Position numbers and translations under genes: made by a program
DNA from: Streptomyces sp. CNH099
GTDB lineage: Bacteria; Actinomycetota; Actinomycetes; Streptomycetales; Streptomycetaceae
DNA: 64,000 bases
Direction of reading: 5' to 3'
NCBI GenBank assembly: GCA_000514715.1
Contig: AZWL01000017.1
Location: 62,001-126,000, forward strand
Notes under the pieces: generated by a model
The model's input: only the letters and a program-made list of their open reading frames with translations
Told to the model about the DNA's origin: nothing
Databases searched by the model: none
Part shown: one piece after another, positions 1-8,648 of the stretch
How the letters are laid out: the number at the start of each line of letters is the position of its first letter
How positions within the stretch are numbered: the first letter of the stretch is position 1

Positions 1-595
1 GGTCCGAAGCGGGGGTCGCCGGCTCGCCGTTCAGCTGCTCGGGGGAGGTGTACGCGGGCGTGCCCAGCAGCCCGCCGGTGGTGGTCAGCCCCGCCGAGGC
101 GTCCGCGATGGCGGCGATGCCGAAGTCGGTGATGACCGCCCGCCGGTCGGTCACCAGGATGTTGTCCGGCTTCAGGTCGCGGTGCACCACGCCCGCGGCG
201 TGCGCCTCGGCCAGCGCTTCGAGGACCTGGACCCCGATCTCCGCCACCCGCGGCACCGGCAGCCGGGTCCGCTCCCGCAGCAGGGCGGCGAGCGAGCCGC
301 CGGCGACGAACTCCATCACGATCACCGGCGCGCCGTCGTGCTCGACGACGTCGTACACCGTGGTGATGCCGGGGTGGTTGAGCCGGGCCGCCGCGCGGGC
401 CTCGACGATCATGCGCCGCAGCAGCTTGTCCCGCTGCCGGTCCCCGACATCGGCGGCGAAGACGACCTCCTTCACCGCGACCCGTCGGTCCAGCAGCTCG
501 TCGCGAGCGCTCCAGACCCGGCCCATGCCGCCCTGCCCCACCGGTTCGTGTAACCGGTACCGACCGGCGATCAGCCGCCCGCGCGCCCCAGCCAT
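1..595 (-). CDS. Serine/threonine protein kinase, N-terminal part (cut by window edge)
   Basis: The first 198 residues of a Hanks-type kinase catalytic domain read leftward and leave the window at base 1. The start ATG at 595 gives an N-terminus of the usual actinobacterial form, with a glycine-rich loop following GRYRL. The invariant lysine lies in VAVKEV near residue 42, the catalytic loop reads HRDLKPDN near residue 140, and DFG is near residue 155. The activation segment and the GTPAYTSPEQ motif follow before the edge. The enzyme should phosphorylate proteins on Ser/Thr. Many relatives carry a C-terminal membrane segment and sensor, which would lie outside the window. A GGAGG sits only one base before the ATG, so the exact start is not certain. 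Kinase identity is seen directly; the substrate is unknown. Confidence 0.93.
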   Translation of the reverse strand, partial: MAGARGRLIAGRYRLHEPVGQGGMGRVWSARDELLDRRVAVKEVVFAADVGDRQRDKLLRRMIVEARAAARLNHPGITTVYDVVEHDGAPVIVMEFVAGGSLAALLRERTRLPVPRVAEIGVQVLEALAEAHAAGVVHRDLKPDNILVTDRRAVITDFGIAAIADASAGLTTTGGLLGTPAYTSPEQLNGEPATPASD

Positions 596-696
596 GCCTC
601 CATCGTAGGCAGCGGCGGGGATCTTCGCGGGCCGTATCCCGGCCGGTCCCGTAGGAAAAGCCCTGTGGGGAGGGCCCGTGGGAACAGGCCGTCCCG

Positions 697-1464
697 CTAC
701 CGCTGCGCCAGCCGGATGTCCATCAGCTGGTCCTCGGTCAGCACCGACTCCGCGGCCGGCGCCTTCGCCCCGACCGGCTCGCCGAACGCGGAGAAGGACA
801 GGTCGACTTCGGTGCCCTCCGGGTCGGTGATGGTCACCGGGTACGGCTTGCCCTCGGCGGCGATCTTCATGCTGGCGCCGTCGCTGGTCGCGGGGTTCTC
901 GTTCACGTACGACACGACGGCGACGCCCTTGTGCTTCGTCGTCTCCTTCAGCGTCATATCAGGGCTGAACGACACGACGCTGTCCGTCTCTTCGACGTAC
1001 GTGTCCAGCGAGCACAGGTCCATGATGGCGGAGCGGGTGTCGGCCCGGGACTCCTCCAGGTACGAGCCCTCGACCTCGGCGATCATCCCGGCGTCGTAGG
1101 CGTACTCGGACTCCAGGTAGGCGGCGTCCGGCTTCAGCCAGACGGTGTCGCCGCGCATGACGAACTCGATGCTGCCCCGCTTGTCGTTGCCCGCCTCGCC
1201 GACGCAGTCGCCCTTCTTGTCCAACCGCACGTCGACCCGGGAGGGTTCGGCGACCCACACCATCTCGCCGACCGCGCGCACGGACTCGGCGGAGCGCAGT
1301 GCCTTGACGGCGTCCGCCTGGGCGGGCCCGTCGCCGCCCGCACCGCCCCCGGCACCGCCCCCGGTGCCGCCGTCGTCGCCGCCGCAGCCGACGAGCGCGA
1401 GCAGCGCCGCCGCCGTCCCGGCCGCCGCGACGGCGCCCCTGTGCCCGCGTATGACCTGCTTCAT
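697..1464 (-). CDS. Secreted lipoprotein of unknown function
   Basis: A 255-residue protein with a short basic N-terminus, a hydrophobic stretch and a lipobox ending LVGC at Cys27, so it should be lipidated and tethered outside the membrane. A Gly/Asp-rich linker of about 20 residues follows. The rest is a soluble domain with two later cysteines (DCVGE, DLCSL) that could form a disulfide. The pattern of a Gly-rich linker and a LolA/LppX-like beta-rich domain is common in Streptomyces lipoproteins, but I do not recognise a specific family. It is transcribed in the same direction as the kinase to its left, so a sensing role for the pair is possible but only an inference. Confidence 0.8.
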   Translation of the reverse strand: MKQVIRGHRGAVAAAGTAAALLALVGCGGDDGGTGGGAGGGAGGDGPAQADAVKALRSAESVRAVGEMVWVAEPSRVDVRLDKKGDCVGEAGNDKRGSIEFVMRGDTVWLKPDAAYLESEYAYDAGMIAEVEGSYLEESRADTRSAIMDLCSLDTYVEETDSVVSFSPDMTLKETTKHKGVAVVSYVNENPATSDGASMKIAAEGKPYPVTITDPEGTEVDLSFSAFGEPVGAKAPAAESVLTEDQLMDIRLAQR

Positions 1465-1661
1465 TACCGACCTTCGTTCACTCTCGACTGCCGTGTCCCC
1501 GGGGCGAGTTGGTCAGCCGCCCGCCCGGGAAGGCGCACACGTTACCCGCGGGGCGGCGGGCGGCCAAACGCGCGCCGGCCGGCGCCGTCCGCCGCGAAGC
1601 GGTCGTGTCGGGACCGTTTACTTCCGTACTCGGCACACGTAACGTGCGTGTCGCAACGATC

Positions 1662-1677
1662 ACGTTAACGTTCATGT
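1662..1677. promoter_or_regulatory. Candidate LacI-type operator upstream of the ABC operon
   Basis: The 229-base gap between the divergent lipoprotein and phosphatase-fold genes holds ACGTTAACGTTCATGT, a 16-base dyad centred on a CpG with 6 of 8 paired positions. This is the usual geometry of LacI-family operators. It lies 16 bases before the ATG at 1694. A second perfect palindrome, CACGTAACGTG, lies at 1636-1646. The operon encodes its own LacI regulator (5691-6788), which makes this a reasonable autoregulatory site. No experiment or comparison supports it. Confidence 0.3.
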
Positions 1678-1693
1678 CTAGGCGGGAGCCGAG

Positions 1694-2803
1694 ATGCGTC
1701 CAAGAATGCGTGCAATGTCCCCCGTGTTGGTGCCCGGCGTCGCCCTCGCGCTGACGCTGCTCGGCGGCGTCCCCGCCGGCGCCGCCGGGCAGGGCCGGGA
1801 GGCCCGCCCCGCGGACGCCGGGCGGGCCGTGGAGGTGCGGGTCGGGACGTACAACGTGTGCGGGCACGGGTGTCTGCCGACCAAAGAGGAGTGTGAGCGC
1901 GTCATCGGGCGCGACTGCGGCACCAAGCTCCGGCCGTGGGCCGGGGGGCGGGCCGCGGACGTCGCGGAGGACATCGACGCGGCCGGGCTCGGGGTCGTCG
2001 CCACGCAGGAGATCGGCAACAACGCGACGCCCACCCAGCCCGGTGTCGACGTCGAGTCGTTCCGCGCGCCGCTCACCGCCGCGCTCGAAGCGCGCGGGTA
2101 CGCCGAGGCGCCCGCCGACTACGCCGGGACCCGGCACCCCACGGAGGGCTACCCGCTCAAGTCCGGCGCCGGGCGGTTCACGTACTACGACGCCGCGCGC
2201 TACTCGCACCTCGACAGGCGGGGGCGCGCGCTGCCGCACGGCCTGGTGTGGCTGCCGGACTCGACCGAGATCTACGGCAAGACGATGACCTGGAACGTCC
2301 TGCGCGAGCGGCGGTCCGGCGCCCGCTTCGCCGTCGTCGACATGCACCTGGAGTACCGGAAGAACGGCGCCACCGACCCCAACGGCTGGACCAAGAACTG
2401 GGACGAGGTCCGCTACGCAGACGCCCGCCGCACCGCAGAGGAGCTGACCCGCCGCAACAAGCACACCCGCAACCTGCCCGTCGTCTTCGCCGGCGACATG
2501 AACTCCAGCGGCTCCGCCGAGGGCGCCAGCGCCGTCGACGCCTTCGCCGACACCGGCTTCGTCGACGCCTTCGCGGTCGCCGAGCGCCGCAGCGGCGAGG
2601 AGTACAAGTCGTACAACGGCGGCACGATCCCGCTGCCCCGCGGCGAGAAGATCGACCACCTCTTCGTACGGAAGGGGACGCGGGTCAGCGAGTGGGTGCA
2701 GATCCCGCAGACCACCGAGACGAGCGGCGCCCCGGCCGACCTGCTCCGCTCCGACCACAACCTCTCCTACGCCACCATCCGCCTCGTGAAGGGACACCGG
2801 TGA
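1694..2803 (+). CDS. Secreted endonuclease/exonuclease/phosphatase-fold hydrolase
   Basis: A 369-residue protein with a signal peptide (about residues 1-28, Ala-rich cleavage region) and a complete DNase I-like fold. The family motifs occur in order: TYNVCG near 52-57 (metal-binding Asn), ATQEIG near 104-109 (catalytic Glu), VDMHLEY, AGDMNSS near 266-272 (Asp and Asn) and SDHNLS near 353 (catalytic Asp-His). Enzymes of this fold cleave phosphodiesters or phosphomonoesters in nucleic acids, phospholipids or sugar phosphates. The ATG at 1694 has GGGAG five bases upstream. The stop overlaps the next start (GTGA), so this is the first gene of the ABC operon. An extracellular hydrolase heading an uptake operon suggests that it releases the transported ligand, but the substrate cannot be read from the sequence. 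Confidence 0.88.
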   Translation: MRPRMRAMSPVLVPGVALALTLLGGVPAGAAGQGREARPADAGRAVEVRVGTYNVCGHGCLPTKEECERVIGRDCGTKLRPWAGGRAADVAEDIDAAGLGVVATQEIGNNATPTQPGVDVESFRAPLTAALEARGYAEAPADYAGTRHPTEGYPLKSGAGRFTYYDAARYSHLDRRGRALPHGLVWLPDSTEIYGKTMTWNVLRERRSGARFAVVDMHLEYRKNGATDPNGWTKNWDEVRYADARRTAEELTRRNKHTRNLPVVFAGDMNSSGSAEGASAVDAFADTGFVDAFAVAERRSGEEYKSYNGGTIPLPRGEKIDHLFVRKGTRVSEWVQIPQTTETSGAPADLLRSDHNLSYATIRLVKGHR

Positions 2804-3735
2804 CGACCGCACCACACCCCGATCCGCGCCTGCTCGACCCGAAGCTGGCGAAGTTCAGCCCGCTGCGCCGCATCCTCGTCCACGACGACTTCACCACCGG
2901 GACGCACGGCTGGACCGAGCTGATCGGCAACCACGACCAGCACGGCGACCTCGACACCGTCGACGCGCACATGTCGGACTTCCGGCCGCCGCAGCTCAGC
3001 TCGTGCACCTTCTTCGACGTGGGCACGCACGGGGCCATGTCCGGCACGTACGCCCTGAAGGTCGCCACCCGCCCGGTCGCCGGCCACACCGGGGTGGCCA
3101 TCCGGCGGCTGACGATGTCCGGCCGCGGCCGGGTGCAGTTCGAGACGTACCTCGCGTACAAGGCGGAGGCCGCGTCCGCCGAGAACGGCGCCGCGACCGC
3201 CGCCGGCGGCGGGCGGTGGGACGCCAACAACCACCCGTCGGAGCAGCAGTTCGGGGCGTTCACCGTCGCGACCGACATCTGCGACGGCGTGCGCTACCAC
3301 AACGTCGTGCGCTACCAGAACACCGACCTGGACCACCGCGTGCGGCACCGCTGGATGTACCCCACGGTGCCCGAGCCGACCCCCCGCGAGCACTTCGAGG
3401 GCAAGGTCAGGCTGGCGCGGACCGCGGACTTCACCGCCCCCGACCCCGCCGACTGGCGGCAGTTCTCCGCGCCGCAGGACCTCTGCTTCAACGAGGTCCC
3501 CACCAAGGTCAACTGGCACTACCTGCGCTGGGTCATCGACACAGCCACCCGCAGCAACGTGGAACTCCAGGTCAACGACGTCGTCCACGACATGTCCGAC
3601 GTGCCCGTCCCGCCCTACGACGAGGAGTACGGCTCGCTGCAGAACCTCCTCAACTTCTACGTCTCCGTCCGCACCCACACCGACGTGCGCAACTTCCTGT
3701 ACCTCGACTCCGTGCTCATCTCGGCGGACTGGTGA
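2800..3735 (+). CDS. Uncharacterised protein of the ABC operon, beta-rich
   Basis: A 311-residue protein starting at the GTG that overlaps the upstream stop. It has no signal peptide. The sequence is rich in aromatic residues, Asp and His, with alternating hydrophobic strands, and a central segment with HDDFTTG and WTEL near residues 28-38 recalls carbohydrate-binding jelly-roll proteins. It may be the family catalogued as DUF6772, which is recalled from memory and not checked. It sits between a secreted hydrolase and a solute-binding protein, so it may act on or recognise the imported compound in the cytoplasm. That is inference; no catalytic motif is recognised. Confidence 0.7.
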   Translation: MTTAPHPDPRLLDPKLAKFSPLRRILVHDDFTTGTHGWTELIGNHDQHGDLDTVDAHMSDFRPPQLSSCTFFDVGTHGAMSGTYALKVATRPVAGHTGVAIRRLTMSGRGRVQFETYLAYKAEAASAENGAATAAGGGRWDANNHPSEQQFGAFTVATDICDGVRYHNVVRYQNTDLDHRVRHRWMYPTVPEPTPREHFEGKVRLARTADFTAPDPADWRQFSAPQDLCFNEVPTKVNWHYLRWVIDTATRSNVELQVNDVVHDMSDVPVPPYDEEYGSLQNLLNFYVSVRTHTDVRNFLYLDSVLISADW

Positions 3736-3742
3736 TCACCCC

Positions 3743-4129
3743 ATGACCATGCGACAGTCCTTCACCGCCGTCATCGAGCGCAACGCGACCCTCGCGGGCG
3801 AGTTCACCACCGAGCCGTACGAGGCCGCCTGGGCCCGCGAGGCCCGCTGGTTCGTCCGCGTCCTCGACGCGACGCGGCGCGCCCGCATGCTCGTCCGCAC
3901 CCAGATATCCCCGGACGGCCTGCACTGGTGCGACCTCGACGGCGGTACGGAGCAGTCCGTCGACCCCGGCGAGGGGCCCCTGCACAGCTGGCCCGCGGCG
4001 GAGTTCGGCGGCTGGCTGCGGCTGCGCGGCACCGTCGTGGACGACCCGGACGACCCGGACGACCCGGACGACCCGGCGGACGCGCCCGCGTCCGTCAAGG
4101 TCCTGATCTACCTGGCACTCAAGTCATGA
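3743..4129 (+). CDS. Small uncharacterised protein of the ABC operon
   Basis: A 128-residue cytoplasmic protein whose ATG lies 7 bases after the preceding stop. The first 95 residues look like a compact beta-sandwich with several tryptophans (FTTEPYEAAW, ISPDGLHWCDL). A stretch of four Asp-Asp-Pro units follows, then a short hydrophobic C-terminus. I do not recognise the family. Its position just before the solute-binding lipoprotein and its size suggest an accessory binding domain. The repeat region may vary between strains. Confidence 0.65.
   Translation: MTMRQSFTAVIERNATLAGEFTTEPYEAAWAREARWFVRVLDATRRARMLVRTQISPDGLHWCDLDGGTEQSVDPGEGPLHSWPAAEFGGWLRLRGTVVDDPDDPDDPDDPADAPASVKVLIYLALKS
4040..4075 (+). 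repeat. Four perfect 9-base repeats inside a coding region
   Basis: The unit GACGACCCG occurs four times in tandem and encodes Asp-Asp-Pro four times in the 3743-4129 gene. The unit length is a multiple of three, so slippage would change the linker length without breaking the frame. Confidence 0.9.
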
Positions 4130-4144
4130 CCCGGAGGTGGTGAG

Positions 4145-5671
4145 ATGACCGGGGCGAGCAGAGCGGCCGGCCCCCCGCGGCGGGACTTCCTCGCCATGGC
4201 CGGCCTCGGCGCCACGGCGGTGCTGCTGTCCGGCTGCGGCATCGGCCGCGCCGCGCCCCGCGGCGCGCTGCGCGCGGCGTTCGGGCAGCCGGTCACCGAC
4301 CTGGACCCGTACAACGCCGCGACCGCCGTCGACGAGGCGTCGCTGATCGTCAAGCGGCTGGTCTTCGACACCCTCGTACGGCGCGAGGGCGGCGAACTGG
4401 TGCCCGGGCTGGCGACCGAGTGGCGGCGCGAGGGCGACACCCGGTGGGTCTTCACGCTCCGCCGCGGCGTCGTCTTCCACGACGGCAGCCCCGTCACCGC
4501 CCGCGACGTGGTCGCCTGCCTGAAGCACACGCGGCAGGTGCCCTCCGCGCAGACCCCGCTGTGGGCGACGGTCACCGGCGCCGAGGCGCCGGACGACCAC
4601 ACGGTGGTCTTCACCACCGAAGGACCGCTCGGCTCGCTCCCGGTCAACCTCACCCTCCTGTTCGTCGTCCCGGCCCGCCTCGTCGCCGACCCGGCGCAGA
4701 AACGCAGCCCGGTCGGCTCCGGGCCGTTCCGGGTCACGGACTTCACCCCGTCCACCACCGTCGAGCTGGCGCGGTTCGACGACTACTGGGGCGGGCGGGC
4801 GGAGCTGCCGGCCGTCTCCATGCCGTACATCGCGGAGACCTCGACGGCGATCACCGCCCTCCTCGGCGGCGACGTCGACCTGCTCTGGCCGATCCCGCCG
4901 GACCAACTGCCCGAGGTCACCGGGGCGTCCGGCGTGGCCGTCGAGTCCGTCCCCTCCTGGACGTACTACTTCAACTGGTTCAACTGCTCGCGCGCGCCCT
5001 TCACCGATCCCGTCGTCCGCCGCGCCCTGTGCCACGCCGTGAACGTGCCGCAGATCGTCGAGTCCCTCTTCGGCCGCGGCGGCAGGGAGATGCGCGCGCC
5101 GATCCCCGAGACCGTGGCCGGCTTCGCCCCGCAGGAGCCGTGGGCGTACGACCCGGAGGAGGCGCGGCGCCTGCTGCGGCGCGCCGGGCTCGGGCGGGGG
5201 TTCCGCACGACGATGATGTGGTTCGACGCCACCGGGCCGCTCGCGCGGGAGCTGGCGCAGGCGTTGATCTCGGCGTGGGCCGACGTCGGCGTCACCGTCG
5301 AGCCGCAGAGCATCGAGAAGGCGATGTGGCTGGAGCGGCTGAACAGCCTCGACTGGGACATGAACCTCCAGACGAACACGGTGACCACCGGCGACGCCGC
5401 CTTCACCGTCGGCCGCCTCTACACCTCGGAGGCCGGCCGGCTCGGCTACGCGAACAAGGACCTCGACGCCGTCCTCGCCGCGGCCGCCGCGGCGCCGCGG
5501 GGGCCCGAACGCGACGCCCTCTACGGCAGGGCCTGCGGCACCATATGGTCGGACGCCGTCGGTCTCTTCCCCGTCACCCTCGTCACCGGGTACGGGCGCG
5601 CGAAGGACCTCACCGGCTTCACGCCTGCCGCGAACAACCAGCCCGACCTCGCCGTGGTGGGGCGCCGATGA
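4145..5671 (+). CDS. ABC transporter substrate-binding lipoprotein (dipeptide/oligopeptide family 5)
   Basis: A 508-residue extracytoplasmic binding protein. The N-terminus carries a twin-arginine-like motif (RRDFL, residues 12-16) and a lipobox ending LSGC at Cys31, so it is probably exported folded by Tat and lipid-anchored. The body matches family 5 solute-binding proteins (DppA/OppA/NikA type): FTLRRGVVFHDG near residue 102, and a long bilobal domain ending near the C-terminus. The ATG at 4145 follows a GGAGG nine bases upstream. Two permeases and two ATPases follow after the LacI gene, so this is the receptor of that importer. Family 5 receptors bind peptides, nickel chelates or various sugars and oligosaccharides. 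The LacI regulator leans toward a carbohydrate-like ligand. Confidence 0.9.
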   Translation: MTGASRAAGPPRRDFLAMAGLGATAVLLSGCGIGRAAPRGALRAAFGQPVTDLDPYNAATAVDEASLIVKRLVFDTLVRREGGELVPGLATEWRREGDTRWVFTLRRGVVFHDGSPVTARDVVACLKHTRQVPSAQTPLWATVTGAEAPDDHTVVFTTEGPLGSLPVNLTLLFVVPARLVADPAQKRSPVGSGPFRVTDFTPSTTVELARFDDYWGGRAELPAVSMPYIAETSTAITALLGGDVDLLWPIPPDQLPEVTGASGVAVESVPSWTYYFNWFNCSRAPFTDPVVRRALCHAVNVPQIVESLFGRGGREMRAPIPETVAGFAPQEPWAYDPEEARRLLRRAGLGRGFRTTMMWFDATGPLARELAQALISAWADVGVTVEPQSIEKAMWLERLNSLDWDMNLQTNTVTTGDAAFTVGRLYTSEAGRLGYANKDLDAVLAAAAAAPRGPERDALYGRACGTIWSDAVGLFPVTLVTGYGRAKDLTGFTPAANNQPDLAVVGRR

Positions 5672-5690
5672 CACCGCGCCGGAGGAACCC

Positions 5691-6788
5691 ATGACCGCAC
5701 GCCGCCGACCCACGCTGCGCGACATCGCCCTGTCGCTCGACGTCTCGGTCAACACCGTCTCCCGGGCCCTCGCCGACAAGGACGCGGTGAGCCCCGAGAC
5801 CCGCGAACGCGTCAAGGAGGAGGCGGAGCGCCTCGGGTACGTGCCCAACTCCATGGCCCGCTCCCTCGTGCTGCGGAACGCCATGACCCTCGGGCTCGTC
5901 ATCACCAACCCGTCCAACCCCTTCTACGCCCGCCTCATCTCCGCGATCGAGGAGCGCGGCCGCGAACGCGGCTACTCGCTGATGCTGATGGTCACCGAGG
6001 ACTCCGCCGACAACGAGCGCCGCGCCGCCGAGGAGCTGATGCGCTGGGGCGTCGACGGCGTCCTGGCCATCCCCGTCCAGCACGGTGCGGAGCACTGGCA
6101 CCGGCTGCGCAAGTCCGGCACGCCCGTCGTGCTGCTCAACCGGCACCTGCCGGAGCTGGACGCCGACGTCGTCGGCGTCGACTACTACGCCGGTGCGCGC
6201 GCGGCGACCGAGCACGCGCTGGACGGCGGGGCGCGCGAGCTGTACCTCGTCGAGGAGGACCTGGACATCTCGCCGGTCTCGGAGCGTATCCGCGGCTTCC
6301 GCGAGACGCTCGCGGCCCGCGGGGTCGCCGCCCCCGACGACGCGGTGGTGCGCGTGGATCCGGGGGCCGCCCCCGTCGCGGGGCCCGCGCCGGGGCCGGT
6401 GTCGGGGCCGTTCGACCCCGGGGCCGCGTACGCCGTCGGCGCGGACCTCGCCCGGCGGGCGGGGCGCGGCGCCGTGGTCCTCGCGGGCAACGACTACCAC
6501 GCGCTGGGCCTGTACCGGGCGTTCAGCGAACGCGGGCTGCGCGTCGGCACCGACATCGGCGTCGTCGGCCACGGCGACCACCCCTTCTCCGCGTACCTCG
6601 ACCCGGCGCTGACCACGGTCCGGCTGCCCGCGCCCGACGTGGGCCGCGCCGGCGTCGACCGGCTGCTGGAGCGGGTGCAGTCCGCGGCGGACGACGCGGA
6701 CCCGATCCGTACGCTGCTCGCCCCCGAACTCGTCGTACGCGCCTCCGCCGGCCCGCTGCCGCACCCGTCGCGAAGAGGTGGGCGATGA
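5691..6788 (+). CDS. LacI-family transcriptional regulator
   Basis: A 365-residue repressor-type protein. Residues 8-54 form the LacI DNA-binding domain with a clear helix-turn-helix (TLRDIALSLDVSVNTVSRAL) and the hinge helix ending in LGYVPN. A periplasmic-binding-protein-like effector domain follows, opening with LGLVITNPSNPFYARL. A Gly/Pro/Ala-rich insert lies near residues 225-245. The gene is embedded in the operon, between the receptor and the permeases, and its stop overlaps the next start by four bases (ATGA). It very likely regulates its own operon in response to the transported ligand. The candidate operator is at 1662-1677. Confidence 0.92.
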   Translation: MTARRRPTLRDIALSLDVSVNTVSRALADKDAVSPETRERVKEEAERLGYVPNSMARSLVLRNAMTLGLVITNPSNPFYARLISAIEERGRERGYSLMLMVTEDSADNERRAAEELMRWGVDGVLAIPVQHGAEHWHRLRKSGTPVVLLNRHLPELDADVVGVDYYAGARAATEHALDGGARELYLVEEDLDISPVSERIRGFRETLAARGVAAPDDAVVRVDPGAAPVAGPAPGPVSGPFDPGAAYAVGADLARRAGRGAVVLAGNDYHALGLYRAFSERGLRVGTDIGVVGHGDHPFSAYLDPALTTVRLPAPDVGRAGVDRLLERVQSAADDADPIRTLLAPELVVRASAGPLPHPSRRGGR

Positions 6789-7714
6789 TGGGCGCGTTCC
6801 TCGCCAAACGGCTCGCGCAGGCCGTCGTGGTCGCCTTCGGGGCGCTGACGCTGGTGTTCGTCATCGTGCGCGTCGTACCCGGAGACCCCGCCAAGCTGAT
6901 CGTGGGCCCCGACGCCTCCGCCGCCCAGCTGGAGACCGTACGCGCCGACTTCGGCCTCGACGACCCGCTGTGGCGGCAGTACGCCGACCACCTCGCCGGC
7001 GTCGTACGCGGCGACCTCGGCGACTCCTGGCGGCTCGGCGGCTCCGCCCTCGGCAACACCCTCGACCGCTTCCCCGCCACCCTGACCCTGTCGCTCGCCG
7101 CGCTGCTGCTGACCGTCGCGGTCGGCATCCCGCTGGGCATGCTCTGCGCCCGCCGCCCCGGCAAGCTCCTCGACCTGGTGGTCTCCACCGGCTCGCTGGC
7201 CGGCCAGGCGATCCCGTCGTTCTGGCTCGGCATCGTCCTGATCCTGCTCTTCGCCCGGCGGCTGGAATGGCTGCCCGCGACCGTCGACGGCTCGCCCACC
7301 GCGGTGCTGCTGCCCGCGTTCACGCTGTCGCTGCCGTTCATCGGCTGGCTCGCGCGGCTGGTGCGCAGCAGCGCGCTGGAGGAGGGCGGCAAGGACTACG
7401 CCCGTACGGCCCGCGCGAAGGGCGTGGGCGAGGGGACGATCCAGTACGTGCACGTCGGCCGCAACATCGCGATCCCGGTCGTGACCGTGCTCGGCCTGCT
7501 CATGGGCAACTTCATCGCGAACGCCGTCATCATCGAGGTCGTCTTCTCCTGGCCCGGGATCGGCTCGCTGATGGTCGACGCGATCACCAACCGCGACTAC
7601 GCGGTCGTCGAAGCCGCGATCCTCACCATCACGCTGTCCTACATCGTCCTGAACCTGCTCGTGGACGTCGTCTACTTCGTCATCGACCCCCGCCTCACCC
7701 CGGAGGACGCATGA
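6785..7714 (+). CDS. ABC transporter permease, DppB-like
   Basis: A 309-residue inner-membrane protein with about six transmembrane segments. The first begins right after the N-terminus (FLAKRLAQAVVVAFGALTL), and a periplasmic loop with the family-specific PGDPAK motif lies near residue 35. The cytoplasmic coupling helix that contacts the ATPases is at residues 199-217 (GGKDYARTARAKGVGE). Length and motifs fit the DppB/OppB/NikB family. It overlaps the LacI gene and the next permease by ATGA, so translation is probably coupled. Confidence 0.92.
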   Translation: MMGAFLAKRLAQAVVVAFGALTLVFVIVRVVPGDPAKLIVGPDASAAQLETVRADFGLDDPLWRQYADHLAGVVRGDLGDSWRLGGSALGNTLDRFPATLTLSLAALLLTVAVGIPLGMLCARRPGKLLDLVVSTGSLAGQAIPSFWLGIVLILLFARRLEWLPATVDGSPTAVLLPAFTLSLPFIGWLARLVRSSALEEGGKDYARTARAKGVGEGTIQYVHVGRNIAIPVVTVLGLLMGNFIANAVIIEVVFSWPGIGSLMVDAITNRDYAVVEAAILTITLSYIVLNLLVDVVYFVIDPRLTPEDA

Positions 7715-8613
7715 GCGCCGCGACCACGACCACGACCGCGGGCGCCGCCGCCGTCCCGCCCGCCGCCGCCCCGCCCCGCGCCGCGCGGAAGGTGCCGCTG
7801 CGCGTGTGGATCGGCGGCGGGGTGCTGGCGCTGTTCGTCCTCGCCGCCGTCGTCGGGCCGCTGCTGCGCCCGTACGACGCGGTGGCCACCGACCTGCCGA
7901 ACCGGCTGCTGGCGCCGGGGGAGCGCACCGACGCGGGGGACATCGCCTGGCTGGGCACCGACCAGATGGGCCGCGACCTGCTCGCCAACCTGCTGGCCGG
8001 GTCGCGGATCTCGCTGCTGGTCGCCTGCGCGACCATCCTCGTGGGCGGCGCGGCCGGCCTCCTCGTCGGGCTGGTGTCGGGGTACTTCGGCGGCTGGCCG
8101 GACACCATCGCCTCGCGCGTCGGCGACATCCAGCTCGCCTTCCCCTCCATCCTCCTGGCGATCCTGCTGGCCGGGGTGCTCGGCCCGTCCGTCACCAACA
8201 TCGTCATCACCCTGGCGATCACCCGGTGGGTCATCTTCGCGCGCGTCGCCCGCGCGTCGGCGATGGCCACGCGCCGGCTCGGCTTCGTCGACTCGGCGCG
8301 GGTGCTGGGCGCCGGCCACCTGCGCATCATGGCCCGCCACGTGCTGCCGTCCTGCTGGCAGCCGCTGCTGGTCGCGGCGACGGTCCAGGTGGGTCTGGTG
8401 ATGGTGGCGGAGGCGTCGCTGAGCTTCCTCGGCCTCGGCGTGCCGGTCGACACGGCGTCGTGGGGCGCCACGGTCTCCGTCGGCCGCGACTACCTGGGGT
8501 CCGCGTGGTGGATCTCCACGATGCCGGCGGCGGCGCTGGCGCTGGTCGTCACGGCGGTGGGCGTGATCGGGGACGGATTCCGCGACGTGTCCGACCCGCG
8601 GTCGCAGATATGA
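7711..8613 (+). CDS. ABC transporter permease, DppC-like
   Basis: A 300-residue permease that starts with the ATG overlapping the upstream stop. The first 30 residues are Ala/Thr/Pro-rich and cytoplasmic. Then come a membrane segment (WIGGGVLALFVLAAVVG) and the DppC-type motif LGTDQMGRDLL near residue 88. Four to five further membrane segments and a coupling helix (ATRRLGFVDSARVLGAG) follow. It forms the translocation pore with the preceding permease. The family match and operon position are clear. Confidence 0.92.
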   Translation: MSAATTTTTAGAAAVPPAAAPPRAARKVPLRVWIGGGVLALFVLAAVVGPLLRPYDAVATDLPNRLLAPGERTDAGDIAWLGTDQMGRDLLANLLAGSRISLLVACATILVGGAAGLLVGLVSGYFGGWPDTIASRVGDIQLAFPSILLAILLAGVLGPSVTNIVITLAITRWVIFARVARASAMATRRLGFVDSARVLGAGHLRIMARHVLPSCWQPLLVAATVQVGLVMVAEASLSFLGLGVPVDTASWGATVSVGRDYLGSAWWISTMPAAALALVVTAVGVIGDGFRDVSDPRSQI

Positions 8614-8648
8614 GCAAGGTCGCAGATACGGGCAGGGAGGAGAGCACA

